Positions 37,670 to 48,557 of a stretch of DNA of 64,000 bases are shown piece by piece. Both the position numbers and the translations under genes were made by a program. The stretch comes from Psychroserpens luteus (GTDB taxonomy: Bacteria > Bacteroidota > Bacteroidia > Flavobacteriales > Flavobacteriaceae). The notes beneath the pieces were generated by a model. That model was not told where the DNA came from, ran no database searches, and worked only from the letters and a program-made list of their open reading frames with translations. Location: contig NZ_JADILU010000001.1 of the NCBI RefSeq assembly GCF_015319355.1, forward strand, positions 744,001 to 808,000, in the 5' to 3' direction. Position 1 is the first letter of the stretch. The number at the start of each line of letters is the position of its first letter.

Positions 37670-38008
37670 TTATTTTAAAGTGTTTCCTCCTTTTTCTCCT
37701 GTTCTAATTCTGTAAACTTCATCTATTTGAGATACAAAGATTTTACCATCACCAACATCTCCTGTAGATGCTGCTTCTATTAAGGTTTTTATAGTGATTT
37801 CTTCAAAATCGTCATTAACCACTATTGACAAGTAGCGTCTTTGAATATCACTTGTGCTATAAGAAACACCTCTGTAAACGTGGCCTTCTTTTTCGTTTCC
37901 AAGTCCTGTTACATCCCAATAAGAGAAAAAGTTTACACCAACTTCATGTAGTGCTTTTTTTACTGTAGAAAACTTTGATTTCCGGATGATTGCTTCAATT
38001 TTTTTCAT
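37670..38008 (-). CDS. glnB: Nitrogen regulatory protein PII
   Basis: 112 residues, full PII length. The T-loop region includes EGHVYRGVSYST with Tyr50, equivalent to the uridylylated Tyr51 of Escherichia coli, and the C-terminal signature GDGKIFVSQIDEVYRIRTGE is intact. PII senses 2-oxoglutarate and ATP/ADP and gates Amt. It is the first gene of a glnB-amt unit that starts after a terminator hairpin at 38123-38160. Whether the Tyr is modified here depends on a uridylyltransferase outside the window. Confidence 0.94.
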   Translation of the reverse strand: MKKIEAIIRKSKFSTVKKALHEVGVNFFSYWDVTGLGNEKEGHVYRGVSYSTSDIQRRYLSIVVNDDFEEITIKTLIEAASTGDVGDGKIFVSQIDEVYRIRTGEKGGNTLK

Positions 38009-38122
38009 AATTCGTTGAAATACATTAGTTGATTTTTTAGTTGCTCTATCTTAAAAGACGAAATTTTTAAATGGTTTTGTTTGATTTTTTGTCATTATAT
38101 AATTTCATAACGTCTTAACAAC

Positions 38123-38160
38123 AGAAAAACCTAAAGAGCAAAAGCTCTGAAGGTTTTTCT
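38123..38160 (-). terminator. Intrinsic terminator between porin-amt and glnB-amt units
   Basis: AGAAAAACCT, AGAGC and the matching GCTCT, AGGTTTTTCT arms form a long stem around AAAA with one small mismatch. It lies 64 bases past the stop of the upstream amt gene on the minus strand, splitting the two transcription units. Confidence 0.8.
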
Positions 38161-38223
38161 ATGAACCATAACAAGATTAAACAATCAATTTAAAATTTTT
38201 ATATGAATATAGTTCTTGTGAGT

Positions 38224-39531
38224 TTAACCTCTCTCTCGTTTTCCTGGGAAAGCAATTTCACCATGTTCAGAAAGATCGAGACCAATTATTTCTTCTTCTT
38301 CAGTAACACGAAGACCTATAGTTGATTTCAAGATTTTTAGAATTATAAATGATAACCCAATTGACCAAGCAGCATAAGCTAAAACACCTATGGCTTGTGT
38401 GCCTAATTGACCAAATCCACCACCATTAAATAATCCTATTCCAGCTTCACCGTCAATTCCCCAAAGGCCAATTACAAGTGTTCCCCAAGCACCAGCTACT
38501 CCATGTACTGAGGCTGCTCCAATAGCATCATCAATTTTAAGTTTTTTCTCAATAAATTCGATTGAGAAAACAACTAGAATACCACCTATTAGTCCTGCGA
38601 AAACAGCTCCTATTGCAGACATATTACCACAACCTGCAGTAATACTTACTAATCCTGCTAATGCACCATTTAAAGTTTGAGGTAAATTTGGTTTACCATA
38701 CCAGATCCATGTTGTTACAAGAGCACCTAATCCACCAGCTGCTGCTGCCAAATTCGTAATTAAAACAACGTTAGAAGCTGCAATTGCATCTGCTCCTCCC
38801 CAAGCTAATTGAGATCCACCGTTAAAACCAAACCATCCTAACCAAAGTATGAAAACACCTAGAGTTGCAAGAATTTGATTGTGTCCTGGAATTGAAAATA
38901 CTTTGCCATCTACATATTTACCAATTCTAGGTCCTACCATAAATGCAGCTACAAGTGCAGCCCATCCGCCAACGGAGTGTACAATAGAAGATCCAGCAAA
39001 ATCAATAAACCCAAGTTCGGTTAACCAACCAGAACCTTGCCATTGCCATCCACCAGCAATTGGATAGATTAAAGCAGTCATTACTATTGAGAATATAATG
39101 TAAGTTGAGTATTTAGTTCGTCCAGCAATAGCTCCAGAAACAATAGTTGCTGCAGTAGCTGCAAACATGGTTTGGAAGAATAAATCTGCTCCCTCGCCTT
39201 GCATCAAGCCACTCCAGAAAAACCACCCGTTAGAAGTGTCTCCGTACATTAATGAATACCCTACTAACCAGTATGTTAGAGATCCTACGCAAATATCTAA
39301 TAGGTTTTTCATTGCAATGTTCGCTGCATTCTTAGAGCGTGTCATTCCTGTTTCAACCAATGTGAAACCTGCCTGCATAAAGAATACTAAAATACCTGAA
39401 AGTAGCATCCATAACATTCCCATATCTCCGTTGATTGCGTTTACAGCATCCTCAACATCTTTTGTGGTAGCAGCCACTACATCTTGAGTTATAACTAGAT
39501 TTGGGAGTATTGTTAAAAAAATATCTGTCAT
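38224..39531 (-). CDS. amt: Ammonium transporter (Amt), second copy, cotranscribed with a porin
   Basis: 435 residues with an N-terminal extension of about 35 residues before the first core helix (a possible signal-like start and a DVEDAVNAINGD linker). Pore histidines lie in GSSIVHSVGGWAAL and GAASVHGVAGAWGT. The start is 25 bases after the porin gene stop, so both form one unit ended by the hairpin at 38123-38160. It lacks its own adjacent PII, but the next unit supplies one. Two Amt copies side by side suggest different affinities or an acceptor-type role for one of them. Confidence 0.94.
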   Translation of the reverse strand: MTDIFLTILPNLVITQDVVAATTKDVEDAVNAINGDMGMLWMLLSGILVFFMQAGFTLVETGMTRSKNAANIAMKNLLDICVGSLTYWLVGYSLMYGDTSNGWFFWSGLMQGEGADLFFQTMFAATAATIVSGAIAGRTKYSTYIIFSIVMTALIYPIAGGWQWQGSGWLTELGFIDFAGSSIVHSVGGWAALVAAFMVGPRIGKYVDGKVFSIPGHNQILATLGVFILWLGWFGFNGGSQLAWGGADAIAASNVVLITNLAAAAGGLGALVTTWIWYGKPNLPQTLNGALAGLVSITAGCGNMSAIGAVFAGLIGGILVVFSIEFIEKKLKIDDAIGAASVHGVAGAWGTLVIGLWGIDGEAGIGLFNGGGFGQLGTQAIGVLAYAAWSIGLSFIILKILKSTIGLRVTEEEEIIGLDLSEHGEIAFPGKRERG

Positions 39532-39556
39532 AATTATTGGTGTTAGTTAGTTTTAA

Positions 39557-40567
39557 TTAAAATGAGTAGATAGCGCCAACTAAGAAAGTAGCTAGGCTTT
39601 TTGTACCCATTAAGTCTGCATCAGCAAAAATCTCTTCAGATCCGCTGTCCATTCTTAATTCTGGCTTTATTGTTAAATCATCTACAGTATAGCTTCCTGT
39701 TAATGTAAGTCCAATTACACTAAGGTCATCTTCTACAAACTCACTCGCAGTTTGAAAATATTCACCTCTTAATCCTAAAGAGAATGATTTATTTAAACCA
39801 TATTGAGGATAAAGTGCTGCTCCATAAAAACCTTCGCCATCATTATCAGCATAAGCAGCATTGATTCCTAAGTAAAAATCATCAGTGATATCAAAACCAC
39901 CTGTGTAATCAACTTCAAAGCCTAGAACAATACCAGAATCATAATAGAAATTCAAATACTGACCAGCGTATCCTAATTGGGCTCCAATAGCATAATCACC
40001 TGTGGTATTATTATTTACATCTGTAGGGTTCATTATGGCTGCCATTAAGCTAAAGTCTTCAGATAAAGTGAAATCTGCTTTTAAACCCACATGTGAAAAA
40101 GGTCCATTTGAAAATAAATAAGATGTACTGTAATTGAAATTTCCAGTAGGTGAAATTACTTCATAACCTAAGAAGGTGTTAAAACGTCCTAATGTAAGAG
40201 TTGTTCCTTCAGATACATTCCAATAAGCATATAATTGATTGATATTATAACCACCTGTAGCATCATCTCCTTTTGGACCAAATGCCAAATCAGCTACTGC
40301 ACCAACTTTTCCAGACTCATATGATGCTATTACGTTAGCCATTCCTAAGGCAAAGCCAGTCTCGTTTGCAAATGAGGTGCCGAAACTTTGAAATTCATCA
40401 GCGTTGTCTCCAAATATAGCTTGATCAGTCGAAGTTAAATTTGTTTGATAATAGGCATCAACGCTACCACTAAAAGTGACTTTCTTAGTTGTAGCCTCCT
40501 CAGTGGTCTCTTGAGCTGTTAAAACTATTGATGCTAATAGTAATGTTAGAGTAAATAATTTTTTCAT
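39557..40567 (-). CDS. Outer-membrane beta-barrel (porin-like, BBP2 type) protein
   Basis: 336 residues. A signal peptide (MKKLFTLTLLLASIVLTAQ) is followed by strands with alternating aromatic and polar residues, starting KVTFSGSVDAYYQTN, and a terminal Phe (VGAIYSF) typical of barrels. The opening matches the BBP2 group found near nitrogen and phosphate genes in Bacteroidota. It is the first gene of the porin-amt unit, so it probably lets small nitrogen compounds through the outer membrane; the ligand is inferred only from position. A promoter box lies 31 bases upstream. Confidence 0.82.
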   Translation of the reverse strand: MKKLFTLTLLLASIVLTAQETTEEATTKKVTFSGSVDAYYQTNLTSTDQAIFGDNADEFQSFGTSFANETGFALGMANVIASYESGKVGAVADLAFGPKGDDATGGYNINQLYAYWNVSEGTTLTLGRFNTFLGYEVISPTGNFNYSTSYLFSNGPFSHVGLKADFTLSEDFSLMAAIMNPTDVNNNTTGDYAIGAQLGYAGQYLNFYYDSGIVLGFEVDYTGGFDITDDFYLGINAAYADNDGEGFYGAALYPQYGLNKSFSLGLRGEYFQTASEFVEDDLSVIGLTLTGSYTVDDLTIKPELRMDSGSEEIFADADLMGTKSLATFLVGAIYSF

Positions 40568-41006
40568 AATAATTAATTTATAAACAGTTAGTTAGTTCAA
40601 ATCTATATAAACTTTGAATAGACCCTATTAAAAAAAGGGATTAAAGTGTTATTTTTGTGATAATATGATTTTTAACCCCCAAAAATTTAGGGTTTAAATT
40701 ATTTTTAACCTTTTTTTAAGATATTGCTAATTCCATTTTTGGTTTTTTCTGTAAAATCTACCATTGTTTAAATAATGTTTAAAAAATTATTATTTTCGAA
40801 ATCGTTTTCGCAATAAAGAGTGGTTTTTGTTGAATATTTTTTATTTGGTTATTCGTCAGTATATCCCGTTATTATTGCAAAATTTTCATTTTGAGAGCAC
40901 TTAACTATCGATATGGGAAAAATTTTTCAACTATTTTTTTTATCAATTTTTTGAGTCTATCTTACAGAGATAATAAGGTGTGAAAGCCTTTAAAATTTGC
41001 TGTATT
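40568..41006. other. Divergent regulatory gap between porin-amt and gltBD
   Basis: 439 bases, very AT-rich, without a supported gene. It must hold promoters for both nitrogen units. Seen here: the minus-strand -7 box at 40598-40605; a plus-strand TATTTTTG box at 40650-40657, rather far from gltB; and small inverted repeats such as AACCC (40674-40678) with GGGTT (40690-40694). The remainder consists of T- and A-rich runs. Confidence 0.6.
40598..40605 (-). promoter_or_regulatory. Bacteroidota -7 promoter box for porin-amt
   Basis: Minus-strand TAGATTTG fits TAnnTTTG, 31 bases upstream of the porin start codon. No clear TTG -33 element was found at the usual distance, which may mean the unit needs an activator. 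Confidence 0.5.
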
Positions 41007-44000
41007 ATGTTTAAGAAACAAGGACTTTATTCACCAGAATTTGAACACGAAAATTGTGGTGCTGGATTTATCTGTAATCTAAAAGGAGAAAAGACGAATC
41101 AAATTATACATGACGCCTTAGAAATTCTTGTCAAACTTGAGCATCGAGGCGGTGTGAGTTCAGATGGGAAAACTGGAGATGGAGCGGGTTTATTAATAGA
41201 TATTCCTCACGCTTATTTTAAAAGAGTTTGTGGTTTTAAGATTCCTGTAAAAGGAAAGTATGCTGTTGGTATGGTCTTTTTACCTAAAAATAGAAACCAA
41301 TATAAATTTTGTAAAGATACTTTCGAAAAAGAAATAATTGCACAAGGATTGTCTATCATTGGGTGGAGAGAAGTACCTGTAGATTCAACACAACTTGGAG
41401 AAATTGCTTTAGCTTCAGAACCAAATATTGAGCAACTTTTTGTAGGGAAATCTAATGAAGTTTCAGAAGATGATTTTAAAGCAAAACTATATGCAGCACG
41501 TAAAATAACAGAACATACTGTTAGAAAATCTAAGATGTCACAAAGTTCTTATTTTTACGTGTCTAGTTTGTCAATGAATACGTTGATATACAAAGGTATT
41601 ATAATGCCTGAAGATATCGGCCCATATTATAAAGATTTACAGGAGACAGATTTAGTAACACGTTTGGCTTTAGTGCATCAACGTTTTTCAACCAATACAA
41701 TGCCAACATGGGAATTAGCGCAACCATTTCGATTTATGTGTCAGAATGGTGAAATAAACACGCTTCGTGGTAATGTGAGTAGAATGCGTGTTCGTGAAGA
41801 GATTATGAAAAGTGAAGTCTTTGGACCTCAAATTGATAAATTATTTCCAATTATTTTACCAGGAAAATCAGATTCTGCGTCAATGGATATGGTGGTAGAA
41901 TTACTAACACATACTGGACGTTCATTACCAGAAGTTATGATGATGATGATTCCTGAGGCATGGGAAAAACATGCAACAATGTCTCCAGAACGTAAAGCCT
42001 TTTATGAGTATAATTCTTGTATTATGGAGCCATGGGATGGGCCAGCTTCTGTGCCTTTTACAGATGGAAATTATATTGGAGCATTACTTGATAGAAACGG
42101 ATTAAGACCTTCTAGATATACGGTTACAAAAAGTGGTAAATTAATAATGTCTTCGGAAATTGGAGTTGTTGACATTGCTCCCGAAGATGTAGAAAGTCAT
42201 GGTCGTTTAGAGCCAGGGAAAATGTTTTTAGTAGACATGAATCAAGGTCGAATTATAAATGATCAAGAGATTAAAAGTAAAATTGTTAGAGAAAGACCAT
42301 ATCAAGAATGGTTGGATAAAACAAGACTACATTTAAAAGACATTCCTTACACAGGTGAAACGTGTCCGATAGAACTTTTAGATATAAAAACCAGACAACG
42401 ATTATTTAACTATACGTTTGAAGATATTCAAGAAGTGATTACACCAATGGCTCAAAAAGCAAAAGAAGCTTTAGGTTCTATGGGAATTGATACGCCTTTA
42501 GCTGTATTATCTAACAAGCCTCAGTTAATTTCAAACTACTTTAAACAATTATTTGCTCAAGTCACAAATCCACCTTTAGACGGAATTCGTGAAGAAATCG
42601 TAACAGACATTAGTTTGTCATTAGGTAAGGATCGAAATATTTTTAGTATTACAGAAAGACAATGTAGAAAATTAAAAATTCAAAATCCAGTAATTTCAAA
42701 TAACGATTTAGATAAAATACGACATATTTCTGTTGAAGGTTTCAAAGCCGAAACTATTGAGATTTTATATCAAAAAGATAAAGGCTTAAATGGACTTGAG
42801 GATGCTTTGGATGACATTATTGTGCAAATTGAAAAAGCACTAGAACGAAATACAAATATTATCATCTTATCAGATAGAGGAGTGAGTAAAGAGTTGGCTC
42901 CAATTCCTTGTTTATTGGCTTGCTCGTATGTGAATCATCAAATGAATCGTTTACGTAAACGTTCCTATTTCGATATTATAATTGAATCTGCAGAGCCACG
43001 TGAGCCACATCAATTCGCGACGTTATTTGGTTATGGAGCAAGTGCTGTAAACCCTTATATGGTTAACGAAATCATTAGAGCGCAAGTAAAAGAAGGTTTT
43101 ATAACAGACATGGATGAGCAAAAAGCGGTTGATAACTTTAATAAAGCTATTGGAAAAGGGATTTTAAAAGTGATGAACAAAATAGGGATCTCTACACTGC
43201 ATTCATATAGAGGTTCTCAGATATTTGAAATTGTTGGTTTCAATTCGCAATTTGTCGAAAAATATTTTCCTTATACTACCTCTAGGATTGAGGGTATTGG
43301 CTTATATGAAATTGAAAAAGAAATCGATAAGCGTTATAAATATGCGTATCCAAATAATGATGTTGACAAGCGTTTAGGCTTGAATATTGGTGGAGATTAC
43401 AGATGGAGACGTAATGGAGAAAAGCATTTATTTAATCCAACAACCGTTGCGAAATTGCAACAAGCAGTGAGATTGAGTGATCAAGCAAGTTATGATGTCT
43501 ATGCTAAAACCATTAATGAGCAGTCAGAAAATTTAATGACCATTCGTGGTTTATTTGAGTTTAATAATATTGACCCAATTCCTATTGAAGAAGTAGAACC
43601 TTGGACAGAAATCGTAAAACGTTTCAAAACAGGAGCGATGTCTTATGGGTCTATTTCTAGAGAAGCACACGAAAATTTAGCAATAGCAATGAACAGAATT
43701 GGAGGTAAATCCAATTCTGGTGAAGGAGGTGAAGACAGACGACGTTTTCAGCCAGATGTTAATGGAGATAGTAGAAATTCTGCAATTAAACAAGTGGCTT
43801 CTGGTCGTTTTGGAGTGACGTCCCACTATTTAACGAATGCGAAAGAGATTCAAATAAAAATGGCTCAAGGTGCAAAACCTGGAGAAGGTGGTCAATTACC
43901 AGGTGAAAAAGTATTGCCATGGATTGCTGCAGCACGAAACTCTACACCTTTTGTAGGTTTAATTTCACCGCCACCACATCATGATATCTATTCTATAGAA

Positions 44001-45521
44001 GATTTAGCACAATTAATTTACGATTTAAAAAATGCAAATCGCGAAGCTAGAATTAATGTTAAATTAGTTTCTGAAGTTGGAGTAGGTACGATTGCTGCTG
44101 GTGTTGCAAAAGCAAAAGCAGATGTTGTACTTATTGCTGGTTACGATGGAGGTACAGGAGCATCACCTTTAACATCCTTGAAACATGCAGGTTTGCCTTG
44201 GGAACTTGGTTTAGCCGAAGCACAGCAAACCTTAGTGCTTAATAACTTAAGAAGTAGAATTGTTGTAGAGTGTGACGGTCAATTAAAAACAGGACGTGAT
44301 GTTGCAATTGCAGCATTATTAGGAGCAGAAGAATTTGGGTTTGCTACTGCGCCATTAGTAGCTTCAGGATGTATTATGATGCGAAAATGTCATTTAAATA
44401 CATGTCCAGTTGGTATTGCAACACAAGATAAGACCTTGCGTAAAAACTTTAAAGGCACACCAGAACACGTGATTAATTTCTTCTACTATATAGCTGAAGA
44501 ATTAAGAAGCATCATGGCAGAGTTAGGGTTTAGGTCTATGGCTGAAATGGTTGGTCAAACACATAAAATAAATGCAAATAAAGCCATTACACACTACAAA
44601 GCAAAAGGTTTAGATTTATCTTCAATTTTACACAGACCAGCTGAATACAGCCAAATGCCAGTTAAGAATTCTGAAAAACAAGATCATAACTTAGATAATG
44701 TTTTAGATTTTACAATTCTAAAAGATTCGCATCGTGCATTATATAGAAAAGAGAAAATGACATTGGCTTATCCAATTAAGAACACTAATCGAACAGTTGG
44801 TGCGATTGTGAGTAATGAGATTTCCAAAATATATGGACATTTAGGATTACCAGAAGATACCTTAAATATCAATTTTACAGGTTCTGCTGGACAGAGTTTT
44901 GGTGCTTTTGGAGCACACGGATTGACCTTTAGCCTGGAAGGTAACACTAACGATTATTTAGGAAAAGGCTTATCGGGAGCTAAACTAATTGTGAAGAAAC
45001 CAGCAAAAGCAGATTTCAAAGCGCAAGACAATATCATTATTGGTAATGTCTGCTTATTTGGAGCAGTCGCAGGTCAAGCTTACATCAACGGTATCGCAGG
45101 AGAACGTTTTGCAGTAAGGAATTCTGGTGCAATAGCAGTTGTAGAAGGTGTAGGGGATCACTGTTGTGAATACATGACAGGAGGAAAAGTGGTTGTTCTA
45201 GGTAGAACAGGTAGAAACTTTGCAGCAGGAATGAGTGGAGGAATAGCTTATGTGTACGATCCAGAAAATAAATTTGTAAACGGATTGTGTAATACCGAAA
45301 CGATTGAATTTGAAAAGATTCTTAAAAAAGACGCCAATGATTTAAAGTCATTAATTGAAAAGCATGTAAAATACACAGGAAGTCTGTTAGGTGAATCATT
45401 ATTAGGAGATTGGGAAACGAGTTTGAGTAATTTTGTAAGAGTAATGCCAACGGAATACAAACGTGCTTTGAAACGTTTAGCGACAGAGGAACAAATGGTT
45501 GAAGAATTAGAAACAGTATAG
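41007..45521 (+). CDS. gltB: Glutamate synthase large subunit (GOGAT alpha)
   Basis: 1504 residues from the ATG at 41007; an upstream GTG at 40980 would add nine residues. Cys17 (in HENCGAGF) is the glutamine-amidotransferase nucleophile exposed after propeptide removal. Then follow the central domain, the FMN barrel ([16 protein letters not shown]), the [3Fe-4S] ligands in [15 protein letters not shown] (C-x5-C-x4-C) and the C-terminal GxGxG beta-helix. It transfers the glutamine amide to 2-oxoglutarate. gltD follows after 4 bases. Divergent from porin-amt, it links ammonium uptake to assimilation. Confidence 0.96.
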   Translation: MFKKQGLYSPEFEHENCGAGFICNLKGEKTNQIIHDALEILVKLEHRGGVSSDGKTGDGAGLLIDIPHAYFKRVCGFKIPVKGKYAVGMVFLPKNRNQYKFCKDTFEKEIIAQGLSIIGWREVPVDSTQLGEIALASEPNIEQLFVGKSNEVSEDDFKAKLYAARKITEHTVRKSKMSQSSYFYVSSLSMNTLIYKGIIMPEDIGPYYKDLQETDLVTRLALVHQRFSTNTMPTWELAQPFRFMCQNGEINTLRGNVSRMRVREEIMKSEVFGPQIDKLFPIILPGKSDSASMDMVVELLTHTGRSLPEVMMMMIPEAWEKHATMSPERKAFYEYNSCIMEPWDGPASVPFTDGNYIGALLDRNGLRPSRYTVTKSGKLIMSSEIGVVDIAPEDVESHGRLEPGKMFLVDMNQGRIINDQEIKSKIVRERPYQEWLDKTRLHLKDIPYTGETCPIELLDIKTRQRLFNYTFEDIQEVITPMAQKAKEALGSMGIDTPLAVLSNKPQLISNYFKQLFAQVTNPPLDGIREEIVTDISLSLGKDRNIFSITERQCRKLKIQNPVISNNDLDKIRHISVEGFKAETIEILYQKDKGLNGLEDALDDIIVQIEKALERNTNIIILSDRGVSKELAPIPCLLACSYVNHQMNRLRKRSYFDIIIESAEPREPHQFATLFGYGASAVNPYMVNEIIRAQVKEGFITDMDEQKAVDNFNKAIGKGILKVMNKIGISTLHSYRGSQIFEIVGFNSQFVEKYFPYTTSRIEGIGLYEIEKEIDKRYKYAYPNNDVDKRLGLNIGGDYRWRRNGEKHLFNPTTVAKLQQAVRLSDQASYDVYAKTINEQSENLMTIRGLFEFNNIDPIPIEEVEPWTEIVKRFKTGAMSYGSISREAHENLAIAMNRIGGKSNSGEGGEDRRRFQPDVNGDSRNSAIKQVASGRFGVTSHYLTNAKEIQIKMAQGAKPGEGGQLPGEKVLPWIAAARNSTPFVGLISPPPHHDIYSIEDLAQLIYDLKNANREARINVKLVSEVGVGTIAAGVAKAKADVVLIAGYDGGTGASPLTSLKHAGLPWELGLAEAQQTLVLNNLRSRIVVECDGQLKTGRDVAIAALLGAEEFGFATAPLVASGCIMMRKCHLNTCPVGIATQDKTLRKNFKGTPEHVINFFYYIAEELRSIMAELGFRSMAEMVGQTHKINANKAITHYKAKGLDLSSILHRPAEYSQMPVKNSEKQDHNLDNVLDFTILKDSHRALYRKEKMTLAYPIKNTNRTVGAIVSNEISKIYGHLGLPEDTLNINFTGSAGQSFGAFGAHGLTFSLEGNTNDYLGKGLSGAKLIVKKPAKADFKAQDNIIIGNVCLFGAVAGQAYINGIAGERFAVRNSGAIAVVEGVGDHCCEYMTGGKVVVLGRTGRNFAAGMSGGIAYVYDPENKFVNGLCNTETIEFEKILKKDANDLKSLIEKHVKYTGSLLGESLLGDWETSLSNFVRVMPTEYKRALKRLATEEQMVEELETV

Positions 45522-45525
45522 GATA

Positions 45526-46989
45526 ATGGGAAAAGTAACAGGTTTTAAAGAGTTCGAAAGAAAAGACGAAAAATATGCTCCTGTAAAGGATCGTGTGAAA
45601 AACTATAATGAGTTTACAGTGCCTTTGAATGATAAGGATATGACCGAACAAGGGTCTCGCTGCATGGATTGTGGTATTCCATTTTGTCATAGTGGTTGTC
45701 CTTTAGGTAATCTCATTCCAGATTTTAACCACATGGTGCACCAAGGCGAATGGCAAAAAGCCTCTTGGATATTACATTCTACAAATAACTTTCCTGAATT
45801 TACAGGTCGTTTATGTCCTGCACCATGTGAACAAGCATGTGTTTTAGGTATTATTGAAGATCCAGTTTCTATAGAAAATATTGAAAAAAATATTGTTGAA
45901 CGTGCCTTTAAAGAAGGTTGGATTAAACCACAACCTCCAAAAAATAGAACCGGAAAAACGATTGCTGTTGTAGGTTCTGGACCTGCAGGATTAGCAGCTG
46001 CTCAACAATTAAATAGAGCAGGTCATATAGTAACAGTTTTTGAACGCGATGATGCTATTGGTGGATTACTACGCTACGGAATTCCAAATTTTAAAATGGA
46101 AAAAGGCATCATAGATCGTCGTTTAGCTATTTTAGAAGCAGAAGGAATTATATTTAAAACTAACGTAAATGTAGGTGTTAACTATGATGTTGAAGAATTA
46201 AAAGCTTTTGATGCTGTTGTACTGTGTGGAGGATCAACAGAAAGAAGAAGTTTGCCAACTCCTGGTATTGATGCTGAAGGAGTAGTGCAAGCTATGGATT
46301 TTTTAACGCAGCAAACTAAAGTTGTTTTAGGACAAGAGGTTAAAGATCAAATCTTAGCTACAGATAAAAATGTGATTGTCATTGGTGGAGGAGATACAGG
46401 ATCAGATTGTATTGGTACATCAAATCGTCAAGGAGCAAAATCGGTAGTTAATTTTGAAATTATGCCAAAACCTCCAGGACACAGATCACCAGCAACACCT
46501 TGGCCATATTGGCCATTACAATTAAAAACATCTTCTTCTCATAAAGAAGGTGTTGAAAGAAACTGGTTGATTAACACCAAAGAATTTGTAACCAATAACA
46601 AAGGAAAACTTACAGCGTTAAAAACTGTAAATGTAGAATGGGAAATGGTTCCTGGTGAACGTCCAAAATTAATAGAAATCGCAGGTACTGAAAAAACATG
46701 GAAATGCGATTTAGCATTATTAGCACTTGGTTTTACAGGTCCAGAATCTACAATTGCAGATCAATTAGGATTAGAAAGAGATGTACGTTCTAACTATAAA
46801 GCAGCATATGGGAAATATCAAACTAACATCCCTAATATTTTTACTGCAGGAGATATGCGACGCGGACAATCATTGATTGTTTGGGCAATCTCAGAAGGTC
46901 GTGAAGCAGCGCGTCAAGTTGATATTTATTTAATGGGTAAATCAGATTTAGCAACTAAAAATGAAGATGGAGATTTAGTAGCGCTATAA
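45526..46989 (+). CDS. gltD: Glutamate synthase small subunit (GOGAT beta)
   Basis: 487 residues. The N-terminal cluster region has CMDCGIPFCHSGCPLGN and RLCPAPCEQACVLG. The FAD site is VVGSGPAGLAAAQQL, and the NADPH site is VIGGGDTGSDCIG. It feeds electrons to GltB. The unit ends with a hairpin terminator at 47048-47078. Confidence 0.96.
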   Translation: MGKVTGFKEFERKDEKYAPVKDRVKNYNEFTVPLNDKDMTEQGSRCMDCGIPFCHSGCPLGNLIPDFNHMVHQGEWQKASWILHSTNNFPEFTGRLCPAPCEQACVLGIIEDPVSIENIEKNIVERAFKEGWIKPQPPKNRTGKTIAVVGSGPAGLAAAQQLNRAGHIVTVFERDDAIGGLLRYGIPNFKMEKGIIDRRLAILEAEGIIFKTNVNVGVNYDVEELKAFDAVVLCGGSTERRSLPTPGIDAEGVVQAMDFLTQQTKVVLGQEVKDQILATDKNVIVIGGGDTGSDCIGTSNRQGAKSVVNFEIMPKPPGHRSPATPWPYWPLQLKTSSSHKEGVERNWLINTKEFVTNNKGKLTALKTVNVEWEMVPGERPKLIEIAGTEKTWKCDLALLALGFTGPESTIADQLGLERDVRSNYKAAYGKYQTNIPNIFTAGDMRRGQSLIVWAISEGREAARQVDIYLMGKSDLATKNEDGDLVAL

Positions 46990-47047
46990 TTATATAATCT
47001 AAAATGCTTTTCTGTTATTATTAATTAGTCTAATTTTAAGGTAGAAT

Positions 47048-47078
47048 AAAAAAAGCATCTTTTTTCAGATGCTTTTTC
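47048..47078 (+). terminator. Intrinsic terminator after gltBD
   Basis: AAAAAGCATCT and AGATGCTTTTT arms around TTTTTC, with A and T runs on either side, about 60 bases after the gltD stop. Confidence 0.85.
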
Positions 47079-47083
47079 TATTT

Positions 47084-47172
47084 AATCCTGCAAGGTCTTT
47101 TTTTTGACCTTGTAAGTATTCTTTTGTTATCTAATTTTTAGACCTACAAAGTTTTTGAAACCTTGCAGGATT
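47084..47172. repeat. Nested palindromic repeat, CCTGCAAGG family, copy 2
   Basis: Perfect 13-base outer arms AATCCTGCAAGGT (47084-47096) and ACCTTGCAGGATT (47160-47172), with imperfect inner arms (GACCTTGTAAG, GACCTACAAAG). It lies between the convergent gltD and argH genes, next to the gltD terminator. Confidence 0.85.
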
Positions 47173-47192
47173 AGTACGATTACATTAGAGAA

Positions 47193-48467
47193 TTACTTCG
47201 GAAACTTAGCCCTAATATCATCTAAACACAAATTATGAATACTCCCAATATGAGTATGTTCTTTTCCTAAATCTGGTTGATACGTGTCATTTTGAACTTG
47301 ACTTCCAATTTTTTGATAAGCCTCTCTAAAAGACATACCATCAACCACTAAATTATTAATACTATCTACAGTGAATAAGTATTTGTATTTATCATCACTA
47401 AGATCAACATCTTTAACAATGATTTGCTGAATAGCATAATTAAAGATATCTAAAATATCTTTTACATCTTCAAAGGCATTAATAATGTTTTCTTTCAATA
47501 ACTGAAAATCTCTATGGTAACCACTTGGTAAATTGTTGGTGATTAATAGCATTTCGGTATGTAATGCTTGAATTTTATTACACTTACCTCTAATCAATTC
47601 AAACACGTCAGGATTTTTTTTATGTGGCATAATACTACTTCCTGTGGTCAATTCATCTGGAAATGTGATAAACCCAAAATTCTGACTCATATACAAGCAT
47701 ATATCCATAGCAAAACGTGACATTGTATTACATAATCCGCCTAAAGCACTTGCGATAGCGCGTTCACTTTTTCCTCTACTTAACTGCGCAGCAACGACAT
47801 TAAACTTTAAGGTTGAAAATCCTAATGCTGCAGTGGTAATATTTCTATCAATAGGAAATGAGCTGCCATAACCTGCAGCAGAACCTAATGGGTTTTGATC
47901 AACAATTTTAGACACCGCATTTAAGACGTAAACATCATCAATTAACAATTCTGCATAAGCAGAAAACCATAACCCAAAAGAGGAAGGCATGGCAACTTGT
48001 AAATGAGTATAACCTGGTAATAATTGCGTTTTATGCGTTTCAGCTAAATCTAAAAGCGTGTCAAAAAACGTTTTTGTTTTGTCGTTAATGATTTCAAGAT
48101 TCTCTTTATAATAGAGCTGAAGTGCCACTAAAACTTGATCGTTTCTAGAACGTGCTGTGTGAATTTTTTTTCCGACGTCGCCTAAGGTTTTTGTGAGTTC
48201 ATATTCGATTTTAGAATGCACATCTTCATAAGTGTCTTCGATAACGAAGTTGCCATTTTCAATAACTTCTGAAAGCGAGTTTAACCCTTTTTTGAGTTGA
48301 TCTAATTCTTCCGAAGTTATAATTCCGATGGATTCCAACATTATAGCATGAGCTAATGATGCTTGAACATCATATTTAGCAATATGCAAATCAATTTCTC
48401 TATCGTTGCCAACTGTAAATTGTTCTATTTTTTTATCTATTGAAAATCCTTTGTCCCACAACTTCAT
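47193..48467 (-). CDS. argH: Argininosuccinate lyase
   Basis: 424 residues from the ATG at 48467 (a GTG two codons upstream is possible). Signatures are HTARSRNDQ, the GYTHLQVAMPSSFG segment and GSSIMPHKKNPDVFELIRG, the fumarase-superfamily loop with the catalytic Ser. It splits argininosuccinate to arginine and fumarate. It is the last gene of the arginine operon and follows argE after a gap that carries palindromic repeats. Confidence 0.95.
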   Translation of the reverse strand: MKLWDKGFSIDKKIEQFTVGNDREIDLHIAKYDVQASLAHAIMLESIGIITSEELDQLKKGLNSLSEVIENGNFVIEDTYEDVHSKIEYELTKTLGDVGKKIHTARSRNDQVLVALQLYYKENLEIINDKTKTFFDTLLDLAETHKTQLLPGYTHLQVAMPSSFGLWFSAYAELLIDDVYVLNAVSKIVDQNPLGSAAGYGSSFPIDRNITTAALGFSTLKFNVVAAQLSRGKSERAIASALGGLCNTMSRFAMDICLYMSQNFGFITFPDELTTGSSIMPHKKNPDVFELIRGKCNKIQALHTEMLLITNNLPSGYHRDFQLLKENIINAFEDVKDILDIFNYAIQQIIVKDVDLSDDKYKYLFTVDSINNLVVDGMSFREAYQKIGSQVQNDTYQPDLGKEHTHIGSIHNLCLDDIRAKFPK

Positions 48468-48480
48468 AATCACCTTTTTT

Positions 48481-48548
48481 TTGTCATTCTTGCGAAAGCA
48501 AGAATCTATTTTAAATCTTATTTTTTGGCTTCCTGCTTTTGCAGGAAC
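48481..48548. repeat. Paired palindromic repeats between argE and argH
   Basis: Hairpin ATTCTTGC-gaaa-GCAAGAAT (48486-48505) and hairpin TTCCTGC/GCAGGAA (48530-48547). This is the same family as the arsS gap at 6193-6303, with one changed base pair per arm in the first unit (a compensated change). Confidence 0.8.
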
Positions 48549-48557
48549 AACAGTGTT

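Noticed and set aside
45322-45690. 122-residue open frame antisense across the gltB-gltD junction
   Set aside because: It is antisense to two strongly conserved genes and shows no domain.
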